64,000 nt of DNA from Streptomyces sp. NBC_00154. GTDB taxonomy: Bacteria; Actinomycetota; Actinomycetes; Streptomycetales; Streptomycetaceae. Positions 9,059 through 17,854 of the stretch are shown in pieces. The DNA is taken from assembly GCF_026342835.1 (NCBI RefSeq), contig NZ_JAPEMI010000001.1, positions 7,508,501-7,572,500 on the forward strand. Direction: 5' to 3'. Positions within the stretch are counted from its first letter, which is position 1. The number at the start of each line of letters is the position of its first letter. A program made the position numbers and the translations under genes. The notes beneath the pieces were generated by a model. It saw only the letters and a list, made by a program, of their open reading frames with translations. It was not told the DNA's origin and did not search any database.

Positions 9059-10552
9059 CTACGCGGCGCGGCCTCGCCGGACGAGCCCGGCTGTCACGTC
9101 CAGGACGAGGAACCCGATCAGCGTGATTCCCAGAACGGGCAGTGCCCAGCCGAGGGCGGCGACGGCCGGGACGCCGATGATCAGCACCGGCAGGGGCAGC
9201 TGCCGCCACGTACCCCGTGCCGGGGCCTTGCCGAAGACCGCCGTGCGGTCGTCACGCATGGGGCGCCGCTGCCACCACATGCGGTAACCCCACACGATGA
9301 CGAAGATCAGACCGAGCGCGATCAGCGCCAGCAGGATCTGGTTGGCGAGGCCGAAGAGCAGGCCCGTGTGGCCTTGGACGCCGAGCTTGCTGAGCTTGGC
9401 CAGGGCGGGATAGTCGGACCACCGGCTCTCGGCGGTGACCTCGCCCTTGGCGGGGTCGACGGCCACCTGGTCGTACTGCACCGGCCAGCGGTTATCGTCC
9501 TGAGCCACGGTCCAGGCGCTCACCGCGTCCTCGGGCGGCGTCAGCTCCACCCGGCCGCCCAGCCCGGCGTCGCGCGCCACAGCGAGGACTGCGTCGAAAT
9601 CGGCGGGGTCCGTCGACGCCGAGTCGTGGCCCGTGCCGTGCCCGGCGTGCCCCGCGTGCTCGCCCTCGGTTGCCTCGGCCCCGCCGGGCAGCGTGGTGAC
9701 CAGCTCGGGCGCGTGGCCCTTGGCTGCGTCCAGCAGCTGCCCGAAGTGGTCGCCGGCGTAGTGGGACCAGGTCAGGCCGGTGGCGCTGAGGAAGAACAGG
9801 CCGATAGCGAGCCACACGCCGGTGGCCGCATGCCGGCTGCGGGTACGCCGTACGCCCCGGGCGGAGCGATCGGGCAGCAGAACGCCGCGCGCCGACCTGG
9901 CGCGCTGTCCCCGGGAGCGTCCCAGCCACAGGACAAGCCCCCCTGCGACGATCACCCAGAGCCAGCTCGCGGCGACCTCCGAGTAGAGGCGGCCGGTCTC
10001 ACCGAGGTGCAGATTGCGGTGCAGGTCGTCCAGCCATGTGGTGAGAGGCGTCGAGCCGTACCAGGTCGTCAGTTCGCCCTGGACCTTGGCGGTGTAGGGG
10101 TCGACGAAGACGGTGCGCTGTTTGTCGCCCAGCTCCGGCAGCGACAGCACCACCCGCGTGGTGTCCTCCGGTCCGGGCGGGGTGATCACCGAAGCCAGCG
10201 TGCCTTCCGGGTGCGCGTCCCGGGCCGCCGCGATTTGTTCCGTGAGCGGGCGCGGCCCGTTGCCGGCCTGCTCCACCCGGAGCTGGTCGCCGTAGACGAG
10301 CTGGTCGAGCTGGGGCGTGAAGGTGTAGGCCAGCCCGGTCAGCGCGGCCACGAGCAGGAAGGGGGCGACGAATACTCCGGCGTAGAAGTGCAGTCGCACG
10401 AGCAGCGCTCGTACACCCCTCCACGAACGACCTGGCTGCGAGGGGCCGGCCTCCGCGGCCGGCGACGGCCCGGTGGGGCCGGCGGCTTCCGCCACGGCCA
10501 TTACGGCCTCACCGCGGTCGTCTCTCGGTGCTTGTTCCTGTGTTGAAGACAT
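9059..10552 (-). CDS. PepSY-associated TM helix protein
   Basis: ATG 10552 (MSSTQEQAPRD) with GGGGA upstream is preferred to the ATG-equivalent at 10645. About 497 residues with four to five membrane helices: LHFYAGVFVAPFLLVAALTG near residue 54, a second near 185 (WLWVIVAGGLVLWLG), a third (WLAIGLFFLSATGLTW) and two near the C terminus (ILLALIALGLIFVIVWGY and the last 40 residues). PepSY-like extracytoplasmic segments lie between. Conserved His residues (LHFYAG, DLHRNLHLG) resemble iron/heme-linked PiuB-type reductases. A His-rich loop (EHAGHAGHGTGHD) may bind metal. The membrane gene upstream at 11380 points the same way, suggesting a metal-related unit. Confidence 0.8.
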   Translation of the reverse strand: MSSTQEQAPRDDRGEAVMAVAEAAGPTGPSPAAEAGPSQPGRSWRGVRALLVRLHFYAGVFVAPFLLVAALTGLAYTFTPQLDQLVYGDQLRVEQAGNGPRPLTEQIAAARDAHPEGTLASVITPPGPEDTTRVVLSLPELGDKQRTVFVDPYTAKVQGELTTWYGSTPLTTWLDDLHRNLHLGETGRLYSEVAASWLWVIVAGGLVLWLGRSRGQRARSARGVLLPDRSARGVRRTRSRHAATGVWLAIGLFFLSATGLTWSHYAGDHFGQLLDAAKGHAPELVTTLPGGAEATEGEHAGHAGHGTGHDSASTDPADFDAVLAVARDAGLGGRVELTPPEDAVSAWTVAQDDNRWPVQYDQVAVDPAKGEVTAESRWSDYPALAKLSKLGVQGHTGLLFGLANQILLALIALGLIFVIVWGYRMWWQRRPMRDDRTAVFGKAPARGTWRQLPLPVLIIGVPAVAALGWALPVLGITLIGFLVLDVTAGLVRRGRAA

Positions 10553-10741
10553 GCGTGTATCCCCAATCGGCACCCGGCGCGCAAGGGCGCGGGCGCCCGC
10601 GAAGTCAACGATTCGGTCCGCCACAAAGGCGGTACGGCGTGACACGGCTGCCGCAGCCGAAGCGCCCGAAGGGCGCCGGGCAGGCGGTGCGTGCGGGCAC
10701 GCCGGACTGCGCCCGTCACCGCGACAGAGCGGGACGGACGG

Positions 10742-11380
10742 TCAGAAGCAGATCGCCGGCTTCGGTGGGCCCCGCCGCGTGACGCTGTGCCACAGGGCTG
10801 CCTGATGGGGCAAGCGCGAGGGGATGTGGAAGGACGCGGGGCGTGCGGGGGCGGGCGGTGTACTGACGGCGACGTGGACGCGCCAGGCCCTGTGCAGGGG
10901 AGCGAAGACGAACAGGGCCAGGGAGCGGGCGAGCTGGAAAGCCGCAGCCTCGCCGCGCCAAAGCCATAGCCCGCACAGCACTGCGGCGAGGACGTGGGCC
11001 AAGGCCATGCCGGTGGACCAGCCCCCCATGGCTGCGGAGGTCATGGGCATCGCATCCATGGCCTGATGGCCAACAGCCATCTCGCCGGTACTGGTGGGCG
11101 CGGCGGCGAAGGCCTGAGCAAGGCTGAACCAGCCGTGCAGGGCGAACTGCGCCACTACCGTGGCGCCTGTCACCGCTGAGGCACCGCGCTCACCGCGTCC
11201 GGCCACCCACCAGGCTCCGGCGGTCGTGGCGGCGAACGCATACCCCACCGCCCAACCCGGCACCGTCCGTAACATCAGGGCGTGACCAAGCCCCGCCGCC
11301 GCCACACACACGGCCGCGAACACCGCGGCACGCGCGAGGCGGAAGACGGGCCCGGACGTCACGAGCAGCAATGGTGCCAT
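10742..11380 (-). CDS. Small multi-pass membrane protein, Met/His-rich loop
   Basis: 212 residues with about four membrane helices and a Met/His-rich loop (GHQAMDAMPM) that could touch copper or another soft metal. The C-terminal 50 residues are polar and basic. It lies upstream of the PepSY gene in the same direction, 190 bp away; similar pairs occur in Streptomyces metal-handling loci. The ATG at 11380 is only 11 bp from the 186-bp repeat copy at 11392, so that insertion has probably displaced the native promoter. Function inferred from composition and context only. Confidence 0.6.
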   Translation of the reverse strand: MAPLLLVTSGPVFRLARAAVFAAVCVAAAGLGHALMLRTVPGWAVGYAFAATTAGAWWVAGRGERGASAVTGATVVAQFALHGWFSLAQAFAAAPTSTGEMAVGHQAMDAMPMTSAAMGGWSTGMALAHVLAAVLCGLWLWRGEAAAFQLARSLALFVFAPLHRAWRVHVAVSTPPAPARPASFHIPSRLPHQAALWHSVTRRGPPKPAICF

Positions 11381-11391
11381 TCAACACCGAA

Positions 11392-11577
11392 GTGACTCCT
11401 CCCCCTCGTAAACGAGGCGGCTTCTCACTTGACCGCACTGGGTCTCATGACGGCCAAGCCCTGACCGCTGCCGAAGCAGGATCGCAGCGTACTACGCCGC
11501 TTCGCGGCTCCGGGTCTCAGGATGCGTTTCCCGCCCGGCCTGAAGGCCGGGATTCCCACGCAAGATCTGGGATGGCG
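11392..11577 (-). repeat. 186-bp hairpin-rich element, copy 1
   Basis: Same length and boundaries as the copies at 17498 and 33757, inverted here. In element orientation it begins CGCCATCCC and ends GGAGGAGTCAC. Hairpins include CCCGGCC/GGCCGGG, GCCGC/GCGGC and CCTCG/CGAGG. It differs from copy 2 by about seven substitutions; one small hairpin (ACCCC/GGGGT in copy 2) is weakened. No ORF and no clear target duplication. The last hairpin followed by GGAGGAGTCA resembles right ends of IS200/IS605-type tnpB elements. Confidence 0.85.
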
Positions 11578-11802
11578 ACAGTGCGCCGATCCCCTCACCG
11601 TGACCGACAAGAGCCCGACACCACCACCTGCGTAACCCTCGACGGGCTCCAGCGCCTGCGCGTACCGGATGCTGTTCTCGCACCCGAGGCCACAACTTGC
11701 GCCCAACTGCGCCGGCAAGCAGGCTCCCTGACCGCCGGAAAGTCACGCACCTTCAAAAAAGGGGCGGCGCAGCCCGATCGCGATGACGGCCGTGGCGGCC
11801 CG
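11578..11802. other. Gap between repeat copy 1 and MFS gene
   Basis: A minus-strand frame with no start runs through this 225-bp gap into the repeat. It might be the tail of a lost tnpB, but it has no zinc-finger cysteines or DED residues, so this is not annotated as such. A CAAAAAAGGGG run at 11755 precedes the MFS stop. Confidence 0.3.
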
Positions 11803-13071
11803 TCAGGTACGGCTCGGTGCCGGCTCCGGCTCGGAGAGAAGCGCTGCCGCGCGGCGGGGGAGCAGCAACGGAGTCGCCAGCAGGAGCACGCCGGCCAGGC
11901 CGATGGCCGTACGCGGGCCGAGCAGGCCGCCCAGCACGCCCCAGACGGCCGTCAGGAGCGCGGTCGTGGCCTTGGTCGTCACCGCCCAGGCGGACAGTGT
12001 GCGGGCGACCCGGTCGGTCGCGGTGCGCTCGAGGCGGTAGGTGGCGCAGACGGGGTTGAAGACCCCGCAGCAGAAGATGAGCCCGAGCTCGACGCCCATC
12101 ACCAGCAGCAGCCCGCCGGCGCCCGGCCCCAGGAAGGCCAGGCCGACGGGCCAGAGCGCGCGCAGCGCCCCGGCCACGACCAGGACCTGGTGCCGGCCGA
12201 ACCGGGTGACGAGCGGCCGGGCCAGCCGCGAACCGAGCAGCCCGCCGATCGAGGGCGCGGCGAAGGCGAGGCCGTACTGCCACGGTGCGAACCCGAGTCG
12301 GCCGAGCATCAGGACGGCCAGCAGCGGCTGGGCGGCCATCACCAGGCCGTTGAACAAGGCGGTGTTGAAGAACAGCGGACGCAGCGTCGCGTCGGCGAGG
12401 AGGTACCGCCAGCCGTCGAGCAGGTCCCCGGCCCGCATGCGCGCGGCCTCCCGGCGCTCGGGTTGCGGCTCGTGCCCGCCCGTCGCGCGGATACCCAGGG
12501 CCGAGAGCAGGTAGCTGACCGCGTCGGCCACCACCGTCGCCACCGGACCGAGGAGCCCGATCGCCGCGCCGCCCAGCGGCGGTCCGATGATCGTGGTCGT
12601 CCAGGTCGTGGACTCGAACCGGGCGTTGGCGACGAGCAGGTCCTCGGCCGGCAGCAGCGTCTTCAGATACGCGCCGGAGGCGGCGCGGAAGGTGATGTCG
12701 GCCGCCGCGACGACGACCGAGACCAGCAGGAGCTGAAGGAACGTGAGGACGCCGAGCGCGAACGCGGCGGGGATCGTCAGCAGCGCCGCGAACCGCACCA
12801 GGTCCATCGCGATCAGCACCGGCCGCTTGCGGCGGAACTCCACCCACGGGCCGAGCGGCACCGCCACGGCCGCGCCCACCGCAGCCCCCACGCAGGAGAG
12901 CGCGGCGACCTCGGCCGGTCCGGCGTGCAGCACCTGGATGGCGATCAGCGGGAACGCGCCGAAGGCGAGCCACGTGCCGAGCGCGCTGGTCCCGTACGCT
13001 CCCCAGAGCCACCCGAACTGCGGCCCCAGCCGATGTCCGAGCAGATGTCCCAGCCGGTGCCCGCTCCTCAT
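11803..13071 (-). CDS. MFS transporter (MFS_3 / enterobactin-exporter-like)
   Basis: ATG 13071 with GAGGGG upstream is preferred to GTG 13089. About 422 residues with ten to twelve hydrophobic helices. SALGTWLAFGAFPLIAIQVL, VEFRRKRPVLIAMDLVRF (motif A region) and SGAYLKTLLPAEDLLVANAR are typical of MFS_3 exporters. A central cytoplasmic loop (GGHEPQPERREAARMRAG) separates the halves. It is divergent from the LysR gene at 13205, with an inverted repeat between them, so LysR control is likely. Probably exports a small molecule. Confidence 0.82.
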   Translation of the reverse strand: MRSGHRLGHLLGHRLGPQFGWLWGAYGTSALGTWLAFGAFPLIAIQVLHAGPAEVAALSCVGAAVGAAVAVPLGPWVEFRRKRPVLIAMDLVRFAALLTIPAAFALGVLTFLQLLLVSVVVAAADITFRAASGAYLKTLLPAEDLLVANARFESTTWTTTIIGPPLGGAAIGLLGPVATVVADAVSYLLSALGIRATGGHEPQPERREAARMRAGDLLDGWRYLLADATLRPLFFNTALFNGLVMAAQPLLAVLMLGRLGFAPWQYGLAFAAPSIGGLLGSRLARPLVTRFGRHQVLVVAGALRALWPVGLAFLGPGAGGLLLVMGVELGLIFCCGVFNPVCATYRLERTATDRVARTLSAWAVTTKATTALLTAVWGVLGGLLGPRTAIGLAGVLLLATPLLLPRRAAALLSEPEPAPSRT

Positions 13072-13171
13072 GCCCGACGCCCCTCGCACTCACCCTGCAC
13101 AACCGATCCGCGATCGGAAGCATCAAAGCGAGCACCACAACCAGGAATCAAACAACCACAGAGCCGCCGGC

Positions 13172-13188
13172 CACAACCAATGGTTGTG
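13172..13188. promoter_or_regulatory. Palindrome between MFS and LysR genes
   Basis: CACAACCA and TGGTTGTG flank a single A. It lies 17 bp before the LysR start in the divergent intergenic gap and is the best candidate for the LysR operator. Confidence 0.6.
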
Positions 13189-13204
13189 TCCATAGGGTGT
13201 CTGC

Positions 13205-14140
13205 ATGGATCTCGACACCGTCCGGACCTTCGTCGCCGCCGCCGACGCGGGGCAGTTCCAGGAGGCCGCCGCCGAGCTGGCGGTCACCCAGCAGGCCGTC
13301 TCCAAGCGCATCGCCGCGCTGGAGCGCACCCTCGGCGTGCGGCTGTTCACCCGCACCGCGCGCGGCGCCGAACTCACCATCGACGGGCAGGCGTTCCTGC
13401 CCCACGCACGCGAGCTGCTGCGCGTCGCCGAGCGCGCGGTCGCGTCCGTGCGCACCGGCCGCCGTCCGCTGCGCGTCGACGTGATCGCCTCGCGCGGCGC
13501 GGCGGCGGGCCTGCTGCGCGGCTTCCACCGCGCACACCCCGAGATCGACCTCGCCGTGGTGATGCTGTTCGACATCGAGACGGCCGTCGCCGCCATCCGG
13601 TCCGGTGCGATCGACGCGTCCTTCCGCGCCGTCGCCGTACCAGGCCGGCCCCTTCCCGAGGACATCGAGTCCGTCCGGGTGCTCGACGAACCGCTCCAGC
13701 TCCTCACCGGCCCCGCCCACGCGCTGGCGGGCGCCCGGTCGGTGCCCCTCACCCAGCTCACCGGGCACCGGATCTGGATGCCCGGCATCGTCCCCGGTAC
13801 CGAGTGGGCCGCCTACTACGACGACCTCGTCGCCGAGTTCGGCCTCACCATCGAGGCGACCGGCCCCAACTTCGGCTCCGACGCGCTCCTGGACACCATC
13901 GCCGACACCCCGGCCCTGGCCACCTTCATGGGCGAGCACACCCGCCTCGTCTGGCCCACCGACCACGGCCTGCGCCGCATCCCGGTGACCGACCCGACGC
14001 CCGTCTACCCGCACTCGCTCCTGTGGCACCGCGACAACCCCCACCCAGCGCTGACCACCCTCCGCGCCCACCTCGCCGCCACAGCGACCGGCCACGACGC
14101 CGCCGGGACCTGGGCGCCGAGCTGGGTGATTGCGCGCTGA
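13205..14140 (+). CDS. LysR-family transcriptional regulator
   Basis: 311 residues. MDLDTVRTFVAAADAGQFQE and the helix-turn-helix AAAELAVTQQAVSKRIAALE (about 20-40) followed by LGVRLFTRTARGAELT are classic LysR. The C-terminal 220 residues form the substrate-binding domain, here with a slightly unusual sequence (GTEWAAYYDDLVAEFGL). Divergent from the MFS gene, which it probably regulates in response to the exported compound. Confidence 0.9.
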   Translation: MDLDTVRTFVAAADAGQFQEAAAELAVTQQAVSKRIAALERTLGVRLFTRTARGAELTIDGQAFLPHARELLRVAERAVASVRTGRRPLRVDVIASRGAAAGLLRGFHRAHPEIDLAVVMLFDIETAVAAIRSGAIDASFRAVAVPGRPLPEDIESVRVLDEPLQLLTGPAHALAGARSVPLTQLTGHRIWMPGIVPGTEWAAYYDDLVAEFGLTIEATGPNFGSDALLDTIADTPALATFMGEHTRLVWPTDHGLRRIPVTDPTPVYPHSLLWHRDNPHPALTTLRAHLAATATGHDAAGTWAPSWVIAR

Positions 14141-14502
14141 ACGCCGCCGTGTCTTCGAGCATCGTGGCCGGATCGACGGACGGTGACAGCAGGGCGGACA
14201 CCCGCAGTACAGGAATACCGCCGTACCCGGCCTACGCCCCGTACACACCCCAGCCCCCGCCCACACCGCAGCACCTGACGTTCCCGGACTCCCTGGAGTG
14301 GACTGGGCAAGGTACACCGGGGACGAGAGCCCAACGGTCACCTGCTCCCCTCACGGTGCGGGGCTGCGACGCACTCTTCTTGCGCATGCCGCACGTGAGG
14401 GAAGAGGAGCCGGGCCTCGACGGTCCCACTGAGGCATCGGCGGACCGAAGCCCGCGGCGGTGGATCGCCCATCCGATCGCAGCTCGAGCGCAGTCGCCCG
14501 GT
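14141..14502. other. Intergenic between convergent genes
   Basis: 362 bp between LysR and TetR stops. No gene with a ribosome site or family resemblance was seen. ACGCACTCTT near 14370 and surrounding short ORFs have no counterpart I recognise. Confidence 0.4.
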
Positions 14503-15129
14503 TCACGGGTCCATGACTGGACGCACTTCCGCTTCTCGGTGAGGGAGCAGCGGGGGAGTGTTGGTGACGAGTCGGACAAGGTGTTCGGCGAGGTCGGCGT
14601 CGAGGGGGGAGCCGGTCATGAGTCGTCGGTAGAGGATGGTGCCGGCCCAAATGTCCTGAACGAGGTCGGTGTCGAGGTCGTGGGGCAGGTCGCCGCGTTG
14701 GATTCCGCGGCGCAGTGCTGCGGCGATGTTCTCGCGTTTGCGGGACAGGAAAGCCTCCCGGAACCGAGCCATGAGTTCGGGGTGGGGGAGAAGGCCGCCG
14801 GCCAGTGCGGGCAGCGAGGCGGCCATGTCCTCGTTGGCGTAGTTGTCGATGGTCATGTCGACGGCGTGGCGCAGTTCGGCGTGGGTGTCGCCCTCATCGG
14901 GGATCTCCTCGGCGCGGAAGATCTCGGCGAGCGCGTCGGCGACGAGCGCCTCCTTACTGGGCCACCAGCGGTAGATGGTCGATTTGCCGACGCCCGCGGC
15001 CGCCGCGACGGCTTCGATGGTCAGCGCCGGGTACCCCTGTCCCGACAGGACACCCCGTGTCGCGTCGAGGATCTTTGAAGCAGAACGCGGCCCGCCGGCC
15101 ACCGAACCTGAGGAGAAGACGAGTGCCAT
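14503..15129 (-). CDS. TetR-family regulator
   Basis: 208 residues from ATG 15129. Starting at the upstream ATG (15159) would put the palindromic operator inside the coding region, so 15129 is preferred. N-terminal helix-turn-helix: TIEAVAAAAGVGKSTIYRWWPSKEAL (about residues 37-62), then the TetR_C-type domain (NIAAALRRGIQRGDLPHDLDTDLVQD). Divergent from the acetoacetate-decarboxylase-like gene; two identical core palindromes in the gap suggest repression of itself and that gene. Confidence 0.9.
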   Translation of the reverse strand: MALVFSSGSVAGGPRSASKILDATRGVLSGQGYPALTIEAVAAAAGVGKSTIYRWWPSKEALVADALAEIFRAEEIPDEGDTHAELRHAVDMTIDNYANEDMAASLPALAGGLLPHPELMARFREAFLSRKRENIAAALRRGIQRGDLPHDLDTDLVQDIWAGTILYRRLMTGSPLDADLAEHLVRLVTNTPPLLPHREAEVRPVMDP

Positions 15130-15135
15130 GAGCAG

Positions 15136-15212
15136 AACGATACGTATCGTTTCACTCATGGGTCAAGGCGTGCTACCGTCGCGTTCATCGATGAAACGAT
15201 ACGTATCGTTTC
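15136..15212. promoter_or_regulatory. Twin TetR operators
   Basis: AACGATACGTATCGTT at 15136-15151 and the 20-bp perfect palindrome GAAACGATACGTATCGTTTC at 15193-15212. They share a 16-bp core 57 bp apart. One abuts the TetR start, the other lies 28 bp before the decarboxylase-like gene, so each probably covers one promoter. Confidence 0.88.
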
Positions 15213-15239
15213 GGTCTGTCTCTTCCCGAAGGACGTGGC

Positions 15240-16037
15240 ATGAAGGGTTACACCGTCCCACTGTCTCCCCGTGGCATCGCGAACCTGGCGCCCGCCCCGC
15301 CGTGGCACTACGCCGGCACCGTGGTGGGCGTGGAGTTCTTCACCGACCCGGCCGCCGCCGCGGCGACTCTGCCCGAGGGTCTGACCCCCGACCCGGAGTC
15401 CGCCGGCCGCGGCGTCGCGATGTTCATCGACTGGCAGTACTCCTCCACCGGCCTGGAGTACCTGGACCCCGCACGCTCGCAGTACCGGGAGTTCTTGATC
15501 ACCCTGGACGCCCGCTACAACGACACCCCCGTGGCGTGGTGCCCCTATATCTACGTCGACAACGACTCCGCCATGGCCCGTGGCTGGGTCCAGGGCTTCC
15601 CCAAGAAGCTCGGCGCCGTCCACCAGACCCGCGCCTACTCCGTCGGCGGCCCCGGCACCCCGGTCCTCGGTCCAGGCGGACAGTTCGGCGCCACCGCCTC
15701 CGCGGCCGGACAGCGCATCGCCGAAGCCAAGATCACCCTGGAACAGCCGGTCCCTGACCCCACCGCGCTGATGAACCGTCCCGTGATCAACCTCCGCCAC
15801 TTCCCCCGCCTGGCCGCCGGACAGCACGACAAGCCCGCCGTCCACGAACTGGTCATGTCCGTCCTGGACAACACCGCCATCAGCGACGCCTGGGTCGGCA
15901 CCGCCGACCTCGCCTTCCTCCCCGCCCACGGCGAAGAACTTGCCGACCTGCCCATCCAGCGCACCGGCAAGGGATTCCACTTCGACCTCGCCTACACCGT
16001 CACCGACCTCAAGTCCCTCGCCGACCACAGCAACTGA
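15240..16037 (+). CDS. Acetoacetate-decarboxylase-family protein
   Basis: 265 residues. YPYIYVDND-like segment (CPYIYVDNDSAMARGW) followed by GFPKKLG near residue 120 matches the ADC family, whose Schiff-base Lys lies in the F-PKK region. N-terminal half carries the family's beta-rich pattern (ATLPEGLTPDP). ADC-fold proteins decarboxylate beta-keto acids or act as cyclases/hydratases. It is controlled by the twin TetR operators. The tautomerase gene 147 bp downstream may be cotranscribed. Actual substrate unknown. Confidence 0.8.
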   Translation: MKGYTVPLSPRGIANLAPAPPWHYAGTVVGVEFFTDPAAAAATLPEGLTPDPESAGRGVAMFIDWQYSSTGLEYLDPARSQYREFLITLDARYNDTPVAWCPYIYVDNDSAMARGWVQGFPKKLGAVHQTRAYSVGGPGTPVLGPGGQFGATASAAGQRIAEAKITLEQPVPDPTALMNRPVINLRHFPRLAAGQHDKPAVHELVMSVLDNTAISDAWVGTADLAFLPAHGEELADLPIQRTGKGFHFDLAYTVTDLKSLADHSN

Positions 16038-16183
16038 CCACCCCACACGCCACGAGGGCCCCGCCGCCGGCCCTCACCCCGGGGTCCCTCCTGCACCACG
16101 AACCATCCCCAACGCAGCCGTGCCCCCGATGCCTTGGGGGGCACGCCCACAGCTCTCACAGCTCCCACAGCTCAGGATTCGAC

Positions 16184-16585
16184 ATGCCCATCTACACCTG
16201 CACCACCGCCCAGGGAACGCTGAGAGCCGGCGCCAAGGGCGACCTGGCCGCCGAGATCACCCGGATCCACGCCGAGGTCAATCACGTCCCGCCCGCCTAC
16301 GTCAACGTGGTCTTCTCCGAACTGCCCCAGGACAGCGTCTACGTCGGTGGAGAACCCGGGGCGCCGCTCCTGATCGGCGGCTGGGCACGCCGGGGCCACC
16401 CGCAGGAGGAGACGACTCGCCTGGCACTCGAGCTGTCGGCGGCCGCTTCCCGCATCACCGGGATACCCGAACGCCGCATCCTGGTAGTGATCCAGGACAG
16501 TCCCGCGCGTTCCGCGGTCGAAGCCGGCCACGTCCTGCCCGACCCGGGGCAGGAGAAGGAATGGCTGAGACAGCACGAGGCGTAA
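16184..16585 (+). CDS. Tautomerase-superfamily protein (cis-CaaD/MSAD-like)
   Basis: 133 residues beginning MPIYTCTT. After Met removal Pro-1 is the catalytic base of the superfamily. The length fits two fused beta-alpha-beta units, as in cis-CaaD and Tautomerase_3 proteins: first unit to about residue 55, second around RITGIPERRILVVIQDSP. Likely reactions are enol-keto tautomerisation or hydration. It follows the ADC-like gene and may act on its product (inference). Confidence 0.75.
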   Translation: MPIYTCTTAQGTLRAGAKGDLAAEITRIHAEVNHVPPAYVNVVFSELPQDSVYVGGEPGAPLLIGGWARRGHPQEETTRLALELSAAASRITGIPERRILVVIQDSPARSAVEAGHVLPDPGQEKEWLRQHEA

Positions 16586-16993
16586 AGCCGCGGCCGGGAC
16601 GACAGCCCGTGGGTCCTTATCCGACGTAGCGTCGCCACCCGGCGGCCGGGGGACCAGAGGAACGATTCCGCGGTACCGAAACTCGATCCACTACCACCGG
16701 CAACCGCTTCCGGACGGCGGTCATGTCCCAGTTTCGGCGAGCTGCCAGGCAGTCTGCCCAGCTGTCGTTGCCGAAGACCGGATGCCGGCCGCGGTGGCCG
16801 TGATCGCTGTCGTACCGACCCTGATGGCGTGCGCGTTCGGGGCGTTTCTCGTCCACGCGTACCAGGGGCTGCGGGAGCGGCTGGGGCCATAGGTTCACCC
16901 GGCATCTCTGTGTGCAGCCGGCACAACCATCCTTGCCGCTCGGGGGTCACATCAAGTGGGAGCAAACCGCTCTCGGAGACGCAAGGGGGAAAT
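16586..16993. other. Intergenic with a small candidate ORF
   Basis: 408 bp between the tautomerase and the secreted protein. The only suggestive item is the 36-codon hydrophobic ORF at 16782-16892, listed separately. AAGGGGGA at 16983-16990 is the strong ribosome site of the next gene. Confidence 0.4.
16782..16892 (+). CDS. Possible 36-aa single-span membrane peptide
   Basis: MPAAVAVIAVVPTLMACAFG starts a single hydrophobic helix, followed by a polar tail (HAYQGLRERLGP) and TAG. The ribosome site is weak and the frame is open upstream without a better start, so this may instead be the end of a decayed membrane-protein gene. Confidence 0.3.
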   Translation: MPAAVAVIAVVPTLMACAFGAFLVHAYQGLRERLGP

Positions 16994-17443
16994 ATGGGAA
17001 GCGTGCGTAATATCACGGCTGTTGGGGCGTTAACCACACTGGTGGTGGGCGCCACGGCCGTGTTCGGCACGACCGCCTCTGCCGCACCCAACGTCACACC
17101 GCAGGGCGTCTGCGGCAGTGCCTACAAGACCGTGAACTCGGTGCCCGTCGGCTCGCTGGGCACCGTCTATCTGACGTACAACGCCTCGAACGGCAAGAAC
17201 TGCGTCGCGACCATCCGCGCCAACCCGGGCACGGCCAAGGCCATGTCCACGTACATCTACGTACCCGACACCGACGAGTGGGCCGGGGACTCCGGCTACT
17301 ACAAGTCGTACGCGGGGCCGGCCTACGTCTACGGCAAGGCCCACTGCGTGAGTTGGGGCGGCAACATCGCCAACGTGTACGTGTCGGTGGAAAACTCCAA
17401 CTGTGCAGCGCTCAAGGAATACCGGGTCACCGAGATCCGCTGA
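16994..17443 (+). CDS. Secreted protein, spore-associated protein A-like
   Basis: 149 residues from ATG 16994 with AAGGGGGA eight bases upstream. A clear Sec signal peptide (MGSVRNITAVGALTTLVVGA) ends near TASAAP. The mature part (VCGSAYKTVNSVPVGSLGTV, GKNCVATI, YVYGKAHCVSWGG, NSNCAAL) carries four cysteines and resembles the Streptomyces spore-associated protein A family, small secreted proteins found on spores with no known enzymatic role. The signal and Cys pattern are seen directly; the name rests on remembered family resemblance. Confidence 0.72.
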   Translation: MGSVRNITAVGALTTLVVGATAVFGTTASAAPNVTPQGVCGSAYKTVNSVPVGSLGTVYLTYNASNGKNCVATIRANPGTAKAMSTYIYVPDTDEWAGDSGYYKSYAGPAYVYGKAHCVSWGGNIANVYVSVENSNCAALKEYRVTEIR

Positions 17444-17497
17444 TCCGGTTCATCACCCGGCCGCGAGGTCCCGCGCCGCCGCTACCCGGAATCCGAC

Positions 17498-17683
17498 CGC
17501 CATCCCTGATCTTGCGTGGGAATCCCGGCCTTCAGGCCGGGCGGGAAACGCATCCTGAGATTCGGAGCCGCGAAGCGGCGTAGTACGGTGCGATCCTGCT
17601 TCGGCAGCGGTCAGGGCTTGGCCGTCATGAAACCCCGTGGGGTCAAGTGAGAAGCCGCCTCGTTTACGAGGGGGAGGAGTCAC
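17498..17683 (+). repeat. 186-bp hairpin-rich element, copy 2
   Basis: Identical to copy 3 (33757) except at one base. Hairpin arms include CCCGGCC/GGCCGGG, GCCGC/GCGGC, ACCCC/GGGGT and CCTCG/CGAGG. It starts 55 bp after the secreted-protein stop and ends upstream of the L,D-transpeptidase. No ORF longer than a few dozen codons and no target duplication. The near identity of copies 2 and 3 implies recent spread. Confidence 0.85.
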
Positions 17684-17854
17684 ACTGCTGACGGTTGCCG
17701 GGAAGGTATCCATGAGCCGCAGGCGGGGCGGGATCGGTGCGCAGCGAGTCTTGAGACACGCTTTACGCGACGCACGCAACTGCGGTCCACGCCGTTGCCG
17801 TCTGACAGGGAGTCGGGCCCGTCAGGGCTGTGGTACGAGAGAGCGGGGCACGTC

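Noticed and set aside
9014..10546. 510-codon plus frame over the PepSY gene
   Set aside because: Antisense to a membrane protein with clear helices and a terminator in the right place.
11578..11760. tnpB 3' remnant beside repeat copy 1
   Set aside because: No zinc-finger CxxC pairs or catalytic motifs, and copies 2 and 3 have unrelated sequence at this position.
11371..15078. Open frame of over 1200 codons on the plus strand across repeat, MFS and LysR genes
   Set aside because: It is antisense to the MFS gene and overlaps LysR; composition is Arg/Pro/Gln low-complexity, as expected from third-position GC bias.
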